DNA of 64,000 nucleotides, taken from positions 49,572,053-49,636,052 of the forward strand of contig OY821775.1 in assembly GCA_963682175.1 (NCBI GenBank), read 5' to 3'. The translations under genes and the position numbers were made by a program. Under the pieces are notes generated by a model. It was not told the DNA's origin and ran no database searches. It saw nothing but the letters and a program-made list of their open reading frames with translations. This document shows, piece after piece, positions 36,634 to 46,279 of the stretch. The stretch comes from Triglochin maritima (lineage: Eukaryota > Streptophyta > Magnoliopsida > Alismatales > Juncaginaceae). The first letter of the stretch is position 1. Each line of letters starts with the position of its first letter.

Positions 36634-39600
36634 ATGTCTGACGAGGGTGATGCATCGGGTGAGGTAAGCCTGGCGCGGGGCAAATTTTGGGCCGAGCGTC
36701 TGCATTAGACGCCTCCCCCATGGTGAGGGCGTCTGCGTAGGACGCCCTCCCCATGGACTAGGCGTCTAACGCAGACGCCTCCCCCATGGGATAGGCGTCT
36801 TATGTAGACGTCCTCCCCATGGGTAAGGCGTCTGTAGTAGACGCCCTTCCCTTCGGTCAGGCGTCCTACGCAGACGCCTTACCGTTGGGGAAGGCGTTTA
36901 ACACAGACGCCCCATCCATGGGGCAGGCGTGTAACACAGACGCCTATTTTTTTTTTTTTTTTTTGATTTTGATTTTGTTTTTTTAATTTCGACATTATTT
37001 TTGAAATTTTTTAATTTCGAATTTATTTTTTTATTTTTTTTAATTTTGATTTTATTTTTGTAGGTTCCAGATTTCGGTGGTGATGGAGTGGATTACAGTG
37101 AGTTATTTCAAACTACACAAATCTTTGCAACAATCGATGAAGCATGTAAATGGGCCAAACAAGTAGCTATCGGAGCTGGGTTTTTTTTGGTCGTGTCATC
37201 GTACAAAACAAGATCAGATAGTCGGATGGATTGTTATTTGAGATGCGACCGGCGAAATCAAATGGAGTCTCGGGATATGGATACTGCACTTCGAAGAAAC
37301 ACCAAAAGAAAGGGTTGCGGTTGCCGTTTCTTAATAAAAGTGGTGGAGCGACGAGATCGTGATGGATGGGTTTTGCTTTTTAATAGTGCTCACGGACATC
37401 ACAACCACAGACTGGCAGTTTATCCAGAGGGTCATCGTCAAATTAGTGGTCTAAGTTCTGGGGCGAAGAAGATTGTTCGTGATATGACAGAGGCGCAAGC
37501 AAAACCACGGAACATCTTGAAGGCAGTAAAAGAAAAATTCCCGGAGGACAATCCAAATCAAAGGCATATTTATAATTTCAGAGATTACATGAGGAGGACA
37601 AAATCTGAAGATCGGAATCCCGTCCAGCAGTTTCTCTACCAAGCAGTGCAGTGTGAGTACTTACATTGGATTATGGCGGATCCAGAAACTGATGTCGTCA
37701 CTCACGCTTTTTTGGCACATCCGACGTCAGTCCAGTTGTTGCGGACATATCCTTTCGTTATCTGCATGGATTCGACTTACAAGACGAACAAGTATAAGAT
37801 GCCTTTGTTCGAAATGATTGGGGTCACACCAGCAAACATGAATTTCCTTATTGGATATGCGATTTTGATGGATGAATCTTACTCCAGTTATTTGTGGGTG
37901 ATGGAGAAGTTGAGAGATCTGTTATTGGGGACTGTCAGCCCGACTGCAATAATAACAGACCGGGAGTTAGGCCTTATGCGACCAGTGAGAGAGGTTTTTC
38001 CAGACTCTGCTCATTTACTCTGCACATGGCACATCAACAAAGACGTATTGAATTACGCGTACCACGTATTCGGCAAGAATAAGGAGATGGCAGAGACTTT
38101 GAGGCGTGGAAGATGGAGGAAGATCATGCTTTCTACTTCAGAAGCCGAGTATGATAGAGCTGTGTATGCTCTGAAAGATTTGTATAGATCGTGGCCGGCT
38201 ATCACGGAGTATCTGGACACCACGTGGTTAGTGCATAAAGAAAAGTTTGTGCTGAATTGGACGAACAAAGTCCTTCATTTTGGGAACACCACGAATTGTA
38301 GGGTCGAAAGTGCTCATTCGGCTCTAAAAGAGTGGATTTCTACATCGACTGCAGCTCTGGACACTCTTTTCGAGCGCGTCAACGCGGCTACTGAAATGCA
38401 GCTGACGAATATTCGAAACTTTCTTGAAGACTCGAGACGGCGAAATTTGACTAATTTCGGACATTCTCTATATCGTCACATAAATGGTAGAGTTTCGCAT
38501 CACTGTTTGCAGTTGCTGAGTCAGGAGGTGAAGAGAATGCAACAGTTAGATGATGAAGTTGAATATCGTTGCGAGTGCGCTTTTCTGACTTCTCATGGGA
38601 TACCTTGCGCATGTACCATCCGTGGATGTCTTGAATCAGAAAACGGAATTTACTTAGAGCAGATTCATTCGTTCTGGAGGACACTTGTCATTGGGGAAGG
38701 AGCCGGGAACGCAGAGTTTGTGTCTCAGGCAGCTCAAGACGCCGAACATTTTCGCAGTCTGGTTGATGAGATTGCAGGAAGTGACCCTACCGTAATTCGA
38801 TCTGCCTCTCGGGTTTTATTCGAGCAGCTACACCCCGAACATTCGAATTTGAAAGAACCTGCAGTAAAAACAAAGCTACGAGGTCGACCAAGGGGAAAGT
38901 CGACACGACGGGACCCTAGTGCGTTTGAGTATGCAGAGCGAGGTAGTGGTCGATCTTCAGGTAGTGGGAGTAGAGGTCGTGGTCGTTCTTCCGGTAGTGG
39001 AAGCAAAGGTCGTGGTCGATCTTCTGGTTCTTCGTCAGTGAGAGGAGGATCAGGTATACCATCCTTACATTTATTATTATTATTATTTTGTTATTTATTT
39101 CAGTAAATATGTATCTTTTGTTATTATATCTAACTGTATTTTTTGTTCATATTGTAGTGACTGGGCGGGCTGACGTAGACGACTTCCCATATGGAGATAG
39201 AATTCCAGGAATCATTATGCCATTCCTACACCAGTGGAATGATGTACGTGCTGATGGAAACTGTGGATTTCGATGTGTCGCCGATGTTTTCCACGGTGGT
39301 GAAGACAATTGGCAACTCGCCCGTCGTTCGATTTCAAATGAGATAGCTGCGAACCCATCTTTTTATGAGCACGTATACTACGACGGTGTGGCGGAGGCTC
39401 GTCACCGGATTAATTGGGGCGGGGGACCTTGTGGCGAGAATCACTATATGGAGACGTGGACGGACTTGTTTCCCATTGCAAATTTTTACAAGTGTGCAGT
39501 TATGTTCTTCTCTCTCGGAAATGATGGTTCGTTGTACCCATGTCTTACAGTTCTACCTTGGGAGAGTCCGCCTACCGTGACGAGACCGTGCAGAGAGTTG

Positions 39601-39777
39601 ATTATTGCTCATTTAGGGAGTTACGCTCATTACATTCGTTTGGAATTGAATGAGGGATTCCCCGTACCTCCTATAGCGACTCTGTGGTATCAAATACGAG
39701 ATGAGAGTGTTATTGGATGGGAGCTGGAGTACCAACATAGGATAGCATATTGGCAACAATTATGTAATATGTTTTGA
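36634..39777 (+). CDS. MULE transposase fused to an OTU-type cysteine protease
   Basis: Three exons: 36634-36663, 37064-39053 and 39158-39777. All junctions are GT-AG and the frame is continuous, about 879 aa. In order: a short leader (MSDEGDASGE); a FAR1-like zinc region ending in KGCGCRFLIKV and HGHHNH; the MULE transposase domain with likely catalytic D246 (DSTYKTN), D309 (TDRE) and E425 (CRVESAH); a SWIM-like motif around 513 (CECAFLTSHGIPCAC); a Gly/Ser/Arg-rich linker; then an OTU domain with DGNCGFR (Cys709) and a C-terminal HYIRLEL (His831). The first part should bind the terminal repeats and cut DNA in the nucleus. OTU domains remove ubiquitin or related modifiers; its role here is unknown. 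No frameshift or premature stop, so it may be active. The ATG at 36634 is chosen because it gives an in-frame exon spliced exactly to the body. Confidence 0.88.
36696..36943 (+). repeat. Left MULE hairpin array (8 units, ~36 bp period) inside intron 1
   Basis: Eight copies of GCGTCT-N5-AGACGC (with minor variants) are separated by CCCCCATGG-like linkers. Each unit is a 6-bp stem with a 5-nt loop. The array lies within the intron 36664-37063 and is followed by a T-tract. It is the counterpart of the array at 41145-41364. Confidence 0.88.
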
Positions 39778-39994
39778 TATGTTTGTATAATTATGTAATA
39801 TGTTTTGATATGTTTGTACATTATATAGTGTTGCTTTATTATGTAATATGTTTTGATATGTTTGCTTTATTTGCATTATATATAATAGTACGAAAGGTTA
39901 TCAAACACAAATACAAATAATAAGGGTACAACAGATAAGCAAAACACAAATACAAACAATAAGCGTACGACATGTTCGCAAACACGACGCGTTC

Positions 39995-41471
39995 TCATGG
40001 GTCCCTAGCCTCCAGTAGATCGCGTGGTCTGATCCGACAACCACTCTTGTCGACAAACAAGACGGCTCCGAGCATCAAGAATAGGTACGCCGTCAACTGT
40101 GTATCATCGGCCCGCGGAGGTCGTGCCCGTCTGCATAGGTCCTCAAGGGAGTCGATGCCGACACCACCACCACTCCATAAAGCTGTATCTCTCGCCAGAC
40201 CATCAGGTGTGACACCAAGCAACTCTGCCACATAACACCTCAGCTCAGACGTCGACCCCTGAGCACTAACCAGACGACCATCCACAGGAAGTCGCAGGAT
40301 CTGGAAAACATCGTGAAGCATGATCGTCATCTCTCCGAAAGGCATGTGGAAAGTGTTGGTGTCAGGCTGCCACCGCTCCACAAACGCCGAAATCAAAGGC
40401 ATGTCGAGATAAGGGAACATGCTGTACGGTAAGTGCCCCAAATGCGTGGCACTAATCTCCTCTCTGATATCAGCACTCAGTGTAGACCGCCAACCCTGTA
40501 GTGCTGTACAGGCTCTGTGCCGATTCTGGCACTTCAGAACCTTCCGATCCTCTCCGTCCCAGATCCGTCTAGCAATGTGACCCCAGAAACTAGGAATGAC
40601 GCTCCCATCTAAAGGACCACCATCGAAGGAATCATCCTACGGGCCATCATCGTCGCTCTCGTCGTCGAAACTATCCACATGCTCATCATCGAAGGAATCA
40701 TCCTCCTCCTCACGACGACGTAATGCCTCCCTCTCCCTCCTGACCGAAGCAGATATCCCCCGTCTACGTGGATGACGCGGTGCTGAATCATCCTCTAAAG
40801 AACGGAAGGCGTGTAATGGTATCGACTTGCCTCTCCCTCCACTGTGACCCGATGACTATTTATTGAAATTTTAAATACAAATTTGTTAAATTTGTTAAAC
40901 TAAATTATCATATTTATCAAAATTGTTAAACTAAATCAAAATTTGTTAAACTTAATTATCAAAATTGTTAAACTAAATCAAAATTTGTTAAACTAAATTA
41001 AAACAATTGTTAAACTAAATCAAAATTTGTTAAAACTAAATATCACAAATGTTAAACTTAAAAAGAATTTGTTAAATTAATTTTTTTGATTTATCACTAT
41101 TTATTAAAGTAATTATGATATTTATTAATTAAAAAAACAAAAAAGGCGGAGGCGTCTGCGAGAGACGCCTCCCGCAAGGTGGAGGCGTCTGTCGGAGACG
41201 CCTCCTCCTACGGGGAGACGTCTGCGGAAGACGTCTCCCCCATCGGGGAGACGTCTTCCGCAGACGTCTCCCGCTTCGGGTCGGCGTCCGAGGGAGACGC
41301 CCCCCGCATGGGTCGGGCTTCCTCGGACGCCCGCCCCATGCGGGGGGCGTCTCCCTCGGACGCCGACGACTTTTTTTTTTTTTTTTTTTTAAAAACAAAT
41401 AAATAACGTAATGTTACCTCATACGGGTACACCGGGGGAACTGCTGGCTGCTTCCCTGGCCTCCGAGACAT
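39995..41471 (-). pseudogene. Plant mobile domain (PMD/MAIN-like) gene with one in-frame stop
   Basis: Exons on minus: 41471-41418 (MSRRPGKQPAVPPVYPYE) and 40855-39995, joined in frame by GT-AG. The second exon begins with an acidic/basic low-complexity stretch (RRRGISASVRRERE, DDSFDDEHVDSFDDE). It continues into FWGHIARRIWDGEDRK, FPYLDMPLISAFVERW, DTNTFHMPFGEMTIMLHDV and LPVDGRLV, the hallmark order of the plant mobile domain found in MAIN/MAIL proteins and in many plant transposons. A TAG at 40639-40637 interrupts an otherwise open frame of 305 codons, at about codon 91. Translation could give only an N-terminal peptide unless the stop is bypassed or a downstream start is used. The PMD role in the element is unknown; the family is linked to nuclear silencing functions. 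Confidence 0.82.
41145..41364 (-). repeat. Right MULE hairpin array (about 7 units) inside the PMD gene intron
   Basis: Units of RCGTCT-N5-AGACGY recur about every 34-38 bp (for example GCGTCTGCGAGAGACGC and GCGTCTGTCGGAGACGC), with CCCCAT/GGGG linkers. The centre near 41212-41285 is itself a longer palindrome of two GGGGAGACGTCT halves. The array lies in the intron 41417-40856 beside a 20-base T tract (41371-41391). Confidence 0.88.
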
Positions 41472-43486
41472 TCGTAATCTTGTGTAGTAGGTATAGGAAG
41501 AGAAAGTTTTGAAAAAAGTGTGAAATTGTGAGATATATAAGCAAAAATAGGAGGAAGGGCAATTTGGTAATTTCAAGGGGCGATTTAAGTAATTTTGGGG
41601 CGATGTTTAGCAGTTCAGTTATTTTTCTCACAAATTACACACAACAAATTTAATGGATGTCATGAATTTAAAAAGTCAAACGCCAAATCAGTCTCTCTAA
41701 CCTTTAAAATAGGCTTATGAAATTATATTTACTAAAAATTACTATTTGCTTTTGAAAAGTCAAATATATAATTTCTAACTTGATTTTTTCAAGATTATTA
41801 AGTAAAAACAAATGTAATTTTTTCTTAACTTATAATTGTGAAAATATATATGAAATCCTCGTGAGTTTAAATTTTTTTGCCGTTTTATACATTTTTTAGA
41901 ATTTTGGCTCACCGCAGGTGTTAAACTCATTTTAGGTTTCAATATGTAAAATCCGTTGAAACGATTATTGATATTTTTCTACTATTTGTTTACAAAAATG
42001 TTTATAAATTTTAGTTTTACATAATTTGTGGTTATTTCGTTAAACATTATTTTATAAAATAATAATTTTCTACGAATTAATGTATATTTCAGAGTTGTTC
42101 TTGTAAAACTTGTATAGATAACAATAAATATTATAATACAACTCACATTCACAAACTATATTTTCTGTAAGTCACACTTAATTACAATATTTTTTCTACT
42201 ATTGTACTCACTCTTATAAAAGACTTATTTCATTATAAAAGTCACTCTCTAACACTCAAACTACAAAACTCACTATTCGTAGTGAGGTGGAGACTAACTC
42301 TATTTGAGATGTTATGAAAGGGAGGTTGAGACACTTATTTATAGAGGTGGATGGATGTGTAGAGAGAGTTAAATTTTCTAGAATTGAAATTTCTATAATC
42401 CCCCAAAATGATGAAAAAGATAGAAACTTTTAGAGTGAAATATCTAGAAATTAAGCCTATTGAATCGGACTCGTATTAATTTATCTTGTTGGGTGTGAGC
42501 TTAAATCTGAGCTGGTGTTGGATTCTTAACGAACGTTAACAGACACCAAATATCTTACATTTATCATCGTTAGAAATTAGGCTGATGTTGCGTGAATATT
42601 AACGAAAACATTAAATGAGGTTAATCCAATTGGGTTATAACATTTTTATTTTTGGTAGATAACATATTCCATCTAAAGTTTTAACTAGAAAACAAGTTAT
42701 GTTTCCAAATTAAAACACACAAGCAAAAGTATTTGTCAGAAGAAAAAACCCCACAAAAATAGCAAGATAATCCGATAAGGCCAAGAAATAAACAAAAGGT
42801 TGAAAGCCGAGTGTTGTGTTTTTCCCAACTATAAGAACCCAACACACACATGTGTGTGTGTGAATGCCCCCATTGTGGCTAACACATAGGATCCATCACT
42901 CCACCATCAATCCCTCCCAGGTGTGATGGGGACCATTTACACCCCTACCTCCAACATATTACCAGCAAAACACTTGGTGGGTTTTTTTCTTTTCTTTTAT
43001 GGTTTTCCTTTTCTTTTATTCTTTTATGGGTCTGTCATATATGAGTAATCAGCATGATGTGTTTGTGTTGTTGTTGTTGTTGTCACCATTTCAACATCGG
43101 CATGTCGGTGTGTTTGTGTTTTGGTTCTGCTTTACCAGGTTGGTTTGGTTTTGAGTGTTGGAGATGGATGTGGAGATTGATGTGTTTGTCTGTTCATGTT
43201 AATGCTGTGTAAAGGTCAGATTTCTATTTATTACTTATTTTTGTTTGGGTTAATAAAAAAGACTTTGATGTTGTGTTAATCACATTTTTGGGGTCTTGGG
43301 TTGTTCCCAATTTCTCTCTGAGTTTTTCTTGAAGTTGAGTTTTATGGGGGGGGGGGGGGGTTTTGTTATTGAATTTCCAAATGAATTCACCCAAAGATTA
43401 GTTTTTAATTTAGCAATTTTATGTGTGTGTGTTTTCCTTTGGAGGGGTGGTTGGGATTTTATAATGTTTTGGGGTCTTGGGTTTAT

Positions 43487-43489
<3 letters not shown>

Positions 43490-43533
<44 letters not shown>
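43490..43533. repeat. (TA)n microsatellite 1
   Basis: A run of about 22 TA units in the presumed 5' region of the bZIP gene. Confidence 0.95.
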
Positions 43534-43535
<2 letters not shown>

Positions 43536-43577
43536 ACTGTTTATATATATTCAGAATCTTCTTTTATAATGTTTTTG

Positions 43578-43578
<1 letters not shown>

Positions 43579-43620
<42 letters not shown>
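43579..43620. repeat. (TA)n microsatellite 2
   Basis: A second run of about 21 TA units 45 bp downstream. The two tracts could pair or recombine with each other, making this a likely length-variable site. Confidence 0.95.
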
Positions 43621-43621
<1 letters not shown>

Positions 43622-44498
43622 ACCAGAAAACTTTTAAAAAGATAAACTTCTGGAGTCTTGGGGTGTTGTTGTTGTTGCCCCATCTCTAGTTTTTCCAGAG
43701 TTGGAACTTTTTATGGGGTTTCCTTTTTATTTCTATAATATCAGGTTTTCAAAACAAATCATCCCAATGCTTTGTTTAATTTGGCATTTTACATGTGGTA
43801 TTTGGGGTTTAATTTATCAGTTGATTGTCTGCAGTTCAGGGTTATATATGTTAATGGGTTATATTATTTTTGTTGGAGATTAAACTGTGAAAAGTGAAAA
43901 CAGTCACACTGGATGACTGGAATACTTGGATTTTTGTTTTATATTATTTTTATTATAAAAATTCGTAATGGGTTTTTCTTTTTATTGGATATTAAACTAA
44001 ACAGCCCACCAGATGGTCCAGATGAGTTTTTTCAAAGAAGATTCTGAATAGGTTTTACTTTTTTTGTTGCAATTTAGGGCTTAGATCCCCCATTAATGGG
44101 TTTTCTTTTTATACTGTATCTGTTCTCTTTGCAAGAGAAACTTGTTAGACTTGTCAAATTGGGACAAATGATTCCATTTTGTCCCACTGCAAGTTGTTGC
44201 TTCCTTTGTTTGGAACTGAAATAAAGATAAGTGTGCCATAGTTTGTGCTTTACCAAAAGAGCAAAAGATACAACACTTTTGGAATTGTTCTTTAGTGCCA
44301 TTTCATTGGTTGCCACAAGTTAGATTTTCCTTTTTCAAAACAAAAACACATTTATTTTTGATGTTTTGTAATTTCATTTGTGGCCAGAATTGTTGGTTTT
44401 ACTCATGATTTGAGTGGAACTGGTGGATGGGCACTCAAACAATGGGGTCTGAGAATGGTGGCAAGCAGCAATTATCCAAGTAAAGCTCTTTTTACAGT

Positions 44499-46279
44499 AT
44501 GAATCTTGATGAGTTCCTTCAGAATGTCGAACCAGTGGACGTTGAAATCAGCTCTGAGGTGGCGAGATCAGGCTCCTTAACCAGGCGTCCGGGGAGTACG
44601 ATTTTAAGCAGCAAGTCCAGCCTCGGGAAATCGCCCAACTTGCGGTTGTCGATACTTGGGGAAATGACATTGGAGGATTACCTGACGAAGACCGGGGTTG
44701 CAGGGTCGGATGCCAGGCAGAACGATGCAGTTGGTAATGCCGGTGATTCGGTGGATGGAAATGGCATGTCGGGTGGGGAACGGAATCTTCCACATTGGCT
44801 TCAGCAGCAGAGTTTGGCAGGGAGTTATGTGCCTAATCAACTGGTTAATTCCTCACAACCAGAAAGCTTAATTTCAGCTGCACAGCCTCTGGGTCGGAAA
44901 AGGGTAGCCTCGGGCGATGTTGCAAAAAAGACGGTCGAGCGGAGACAGAAGAGGATGATCAAGAACCGAGAATCTGCTGCTCGATCACGTGCTAGAAAAC
45001 AGGTTGAGATTTTCTTATGTTGTTTGTGTTCTCATTGTGTGCCCGTGTAGTTGTGTTGTATCTTAAGCTTGGTAACTTGTCGTCCATAGGCTTATACGCA
45101 CGAGCTGGAGAACAAGGTCACGCTACTTGAGCAAGAGAACGAGAAGTTGAGGAAACGAAGGGTACTTACTCTAACCTACACCCAACATGTCGCCTTTACT
45201 TTGTCGGGGCATGTCCTTTGCTGAGTAAAACATTGTATTTTGTCTAGTTTAAACTTGGACATCGGAGTTGAAAGACTGTCCCATCCTTTAATGGACAGCA
45301 AAATCAGTTCGTAATTTAAAAGTCCAACATAGTTTCATGTATGAAGTTATATTGATCTCTTCGTTTGGTATGTAAAATTTAGTGCAAAAAAATAGTATTC
45401 GTACTCTAATTTTTTTGGTTCGTCAGACATGACCATCTATGCTAGGTTCTACATCTTTTTCTCGAATTCAGATTTCTCAGTCATGATGCTTCTTTAAGGA
45501 CGATTTCTGTGTTTTGAACGATCAGAGCACCGTCTTCATTAGCTTACTTGTAATTGTTTGGAAACAAATCTTTTCACCTTTGCAGATGTTGTGCTTGTTT
45601 TCAAAAGAACACCATCTCTTCAGTTTGTTCAATCACTAGTTTATCAAAGCTTTCTTGATTGTGTTGTCTTAACTCTTCACATAGAACAGCCTGGGAAGAA
45701 TAGCAAGTCTCTAAGTCTAATCAGTCCTAGGAGTATCAATCCAAAAGTTGCCACGTTTGATCAAATTATACTACTTTTATCTTTGAATTAGAATGTAGAA
45801 AACTATGAAAGTAGTTCTGCTGTCTTCAATTTGTGTAGATCCACAATGATAGTCTATTTGTGCTGATTTTTATCAAGAAACATCAGGTTTACACAATACC
45901 CCACCTGTTTGTGTACAAAAACTTGCTCTAATATGTTTGAGTGGAATTCTATAGATTGTTCAAGAAATCTGCTTAGTTGCCTCACGCCCATATTGTCGGC
46001 ACCTTGTATTTGTTTGAATCTCGTGTAGCAATACCGACAATAAAAATATAAATTGTCTCATGTTTCCTTTATTTGTTAGTCATAATTTTTTAGGTCCCCA
46101 TTCAATCAAATCATTTCATGAAGAATTCCATGAGCTTTGGTTCTTCGGATTTTGAATCTATCTTGACATTTGAAACTTAATTATTTCCCTTCTGCCAGGA
46201 ACTAGACAACATTCTCGGAGTTGCACCCCAACCAGAACCGAAGTTTAAACTTCGTAGGACGAATTCAGCTCTGTTCTGA
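44499..46279 (+). CDS. ABI5-like group A bZIP transcription factor (N-terminally shortened)
   Basis: Exons 44499-45002, 45090-45161 and 46199-46279, GT-AG junctions, about 218 aa. Order: SMNLDEFL conserved block, MTLEDYLTKTGVA block (a known phosphorylation-type motif of ABI5/AREB/DPBF proteins), a variable middle, basic region VERRQKRMIKNRESAARSRARKQ (N-x7-R), a short leucine zipper (HELENKVTLLEQENEKLRKRR) and the C-terminal LRRTNSALF motif that resembles the family's RRTxSxxF end. Such proteins bind ABA-response elements (ACGTG) as dimers in the nucleus in seed and stress ABA signalling. Upstream, an ATG at 44427 is in frame and encodes MGTQTMGSENGGKQQLSK, typical of the family N terminus, but codon 19 is TAA (44481-44483). 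The downstream ATG at 44499 is therefore the first that reads through. The SLYSLTLDEVQ block of other members is missing. Confidence 0.85.

Larger units (their letters stand above)
36478..41617. mobile_element. Complete 5.1-kb MULE (Mutator-like element) carrying transposase-OTU and plant-mobile-domain genes
   Basis: Terminal inverted repeats of about 64 bp lie at 36478-36541 and 41555-41617. They share CTAAACRTCGCCCCAAAA, ACTTAAATCGCCCCTTGAAA and TTACCAAATTGCCCTT with few mismatches. Flanking 9-mers TTTATTTTT (36469-36477) and GTTATTTTT (41618-41626) match at 8 of 9 positions, the Mutator duplication length. Inside are two convergent genes, each starting just inside one terminal repeat: transposase-OTU on plus (36634-39777) and a plant-mobile-domain gene on minus (41471-39995). 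Each has a very short first exon and an intron holding a GC-rich hairpin array next to a homopolymeric T tract. Confidence 0.92.
41618..44426. other. AT-rich intergenic DNA and bZIP upstream region with microsatellites
   Basis: No gene in 41618-42800. From about 42840 the sequence is T/G-rich and probably includes the promoter, 5' UTR and possibly a leader intron of the bZIP gene. It has (GTT)n near 43067-43083, a G15 run at 43346-43360, and two (TA)n tracts. Open frames here read as Tyr-Ile repeats and are not genes. Confidence 0.55.

Noticed and set aside
36696..36943. CRISPR-like array of short repeats and spacers
   Set aside because: Repeats are internal palindromes with homologous linkers in a plant MULE intron; there are no unique spacers or cas genes.
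43296..43645. Tyr-Ile repeat proteins
   Set aside because: Translation of (TA)n microsatellites.
44481..44498. 18-bp intron (GTAAAG...ACAG) removing the bZIP stop codon
   Set aside because: Far below the minimum plant intron length; the TAA is better read as a real nonsense codon.
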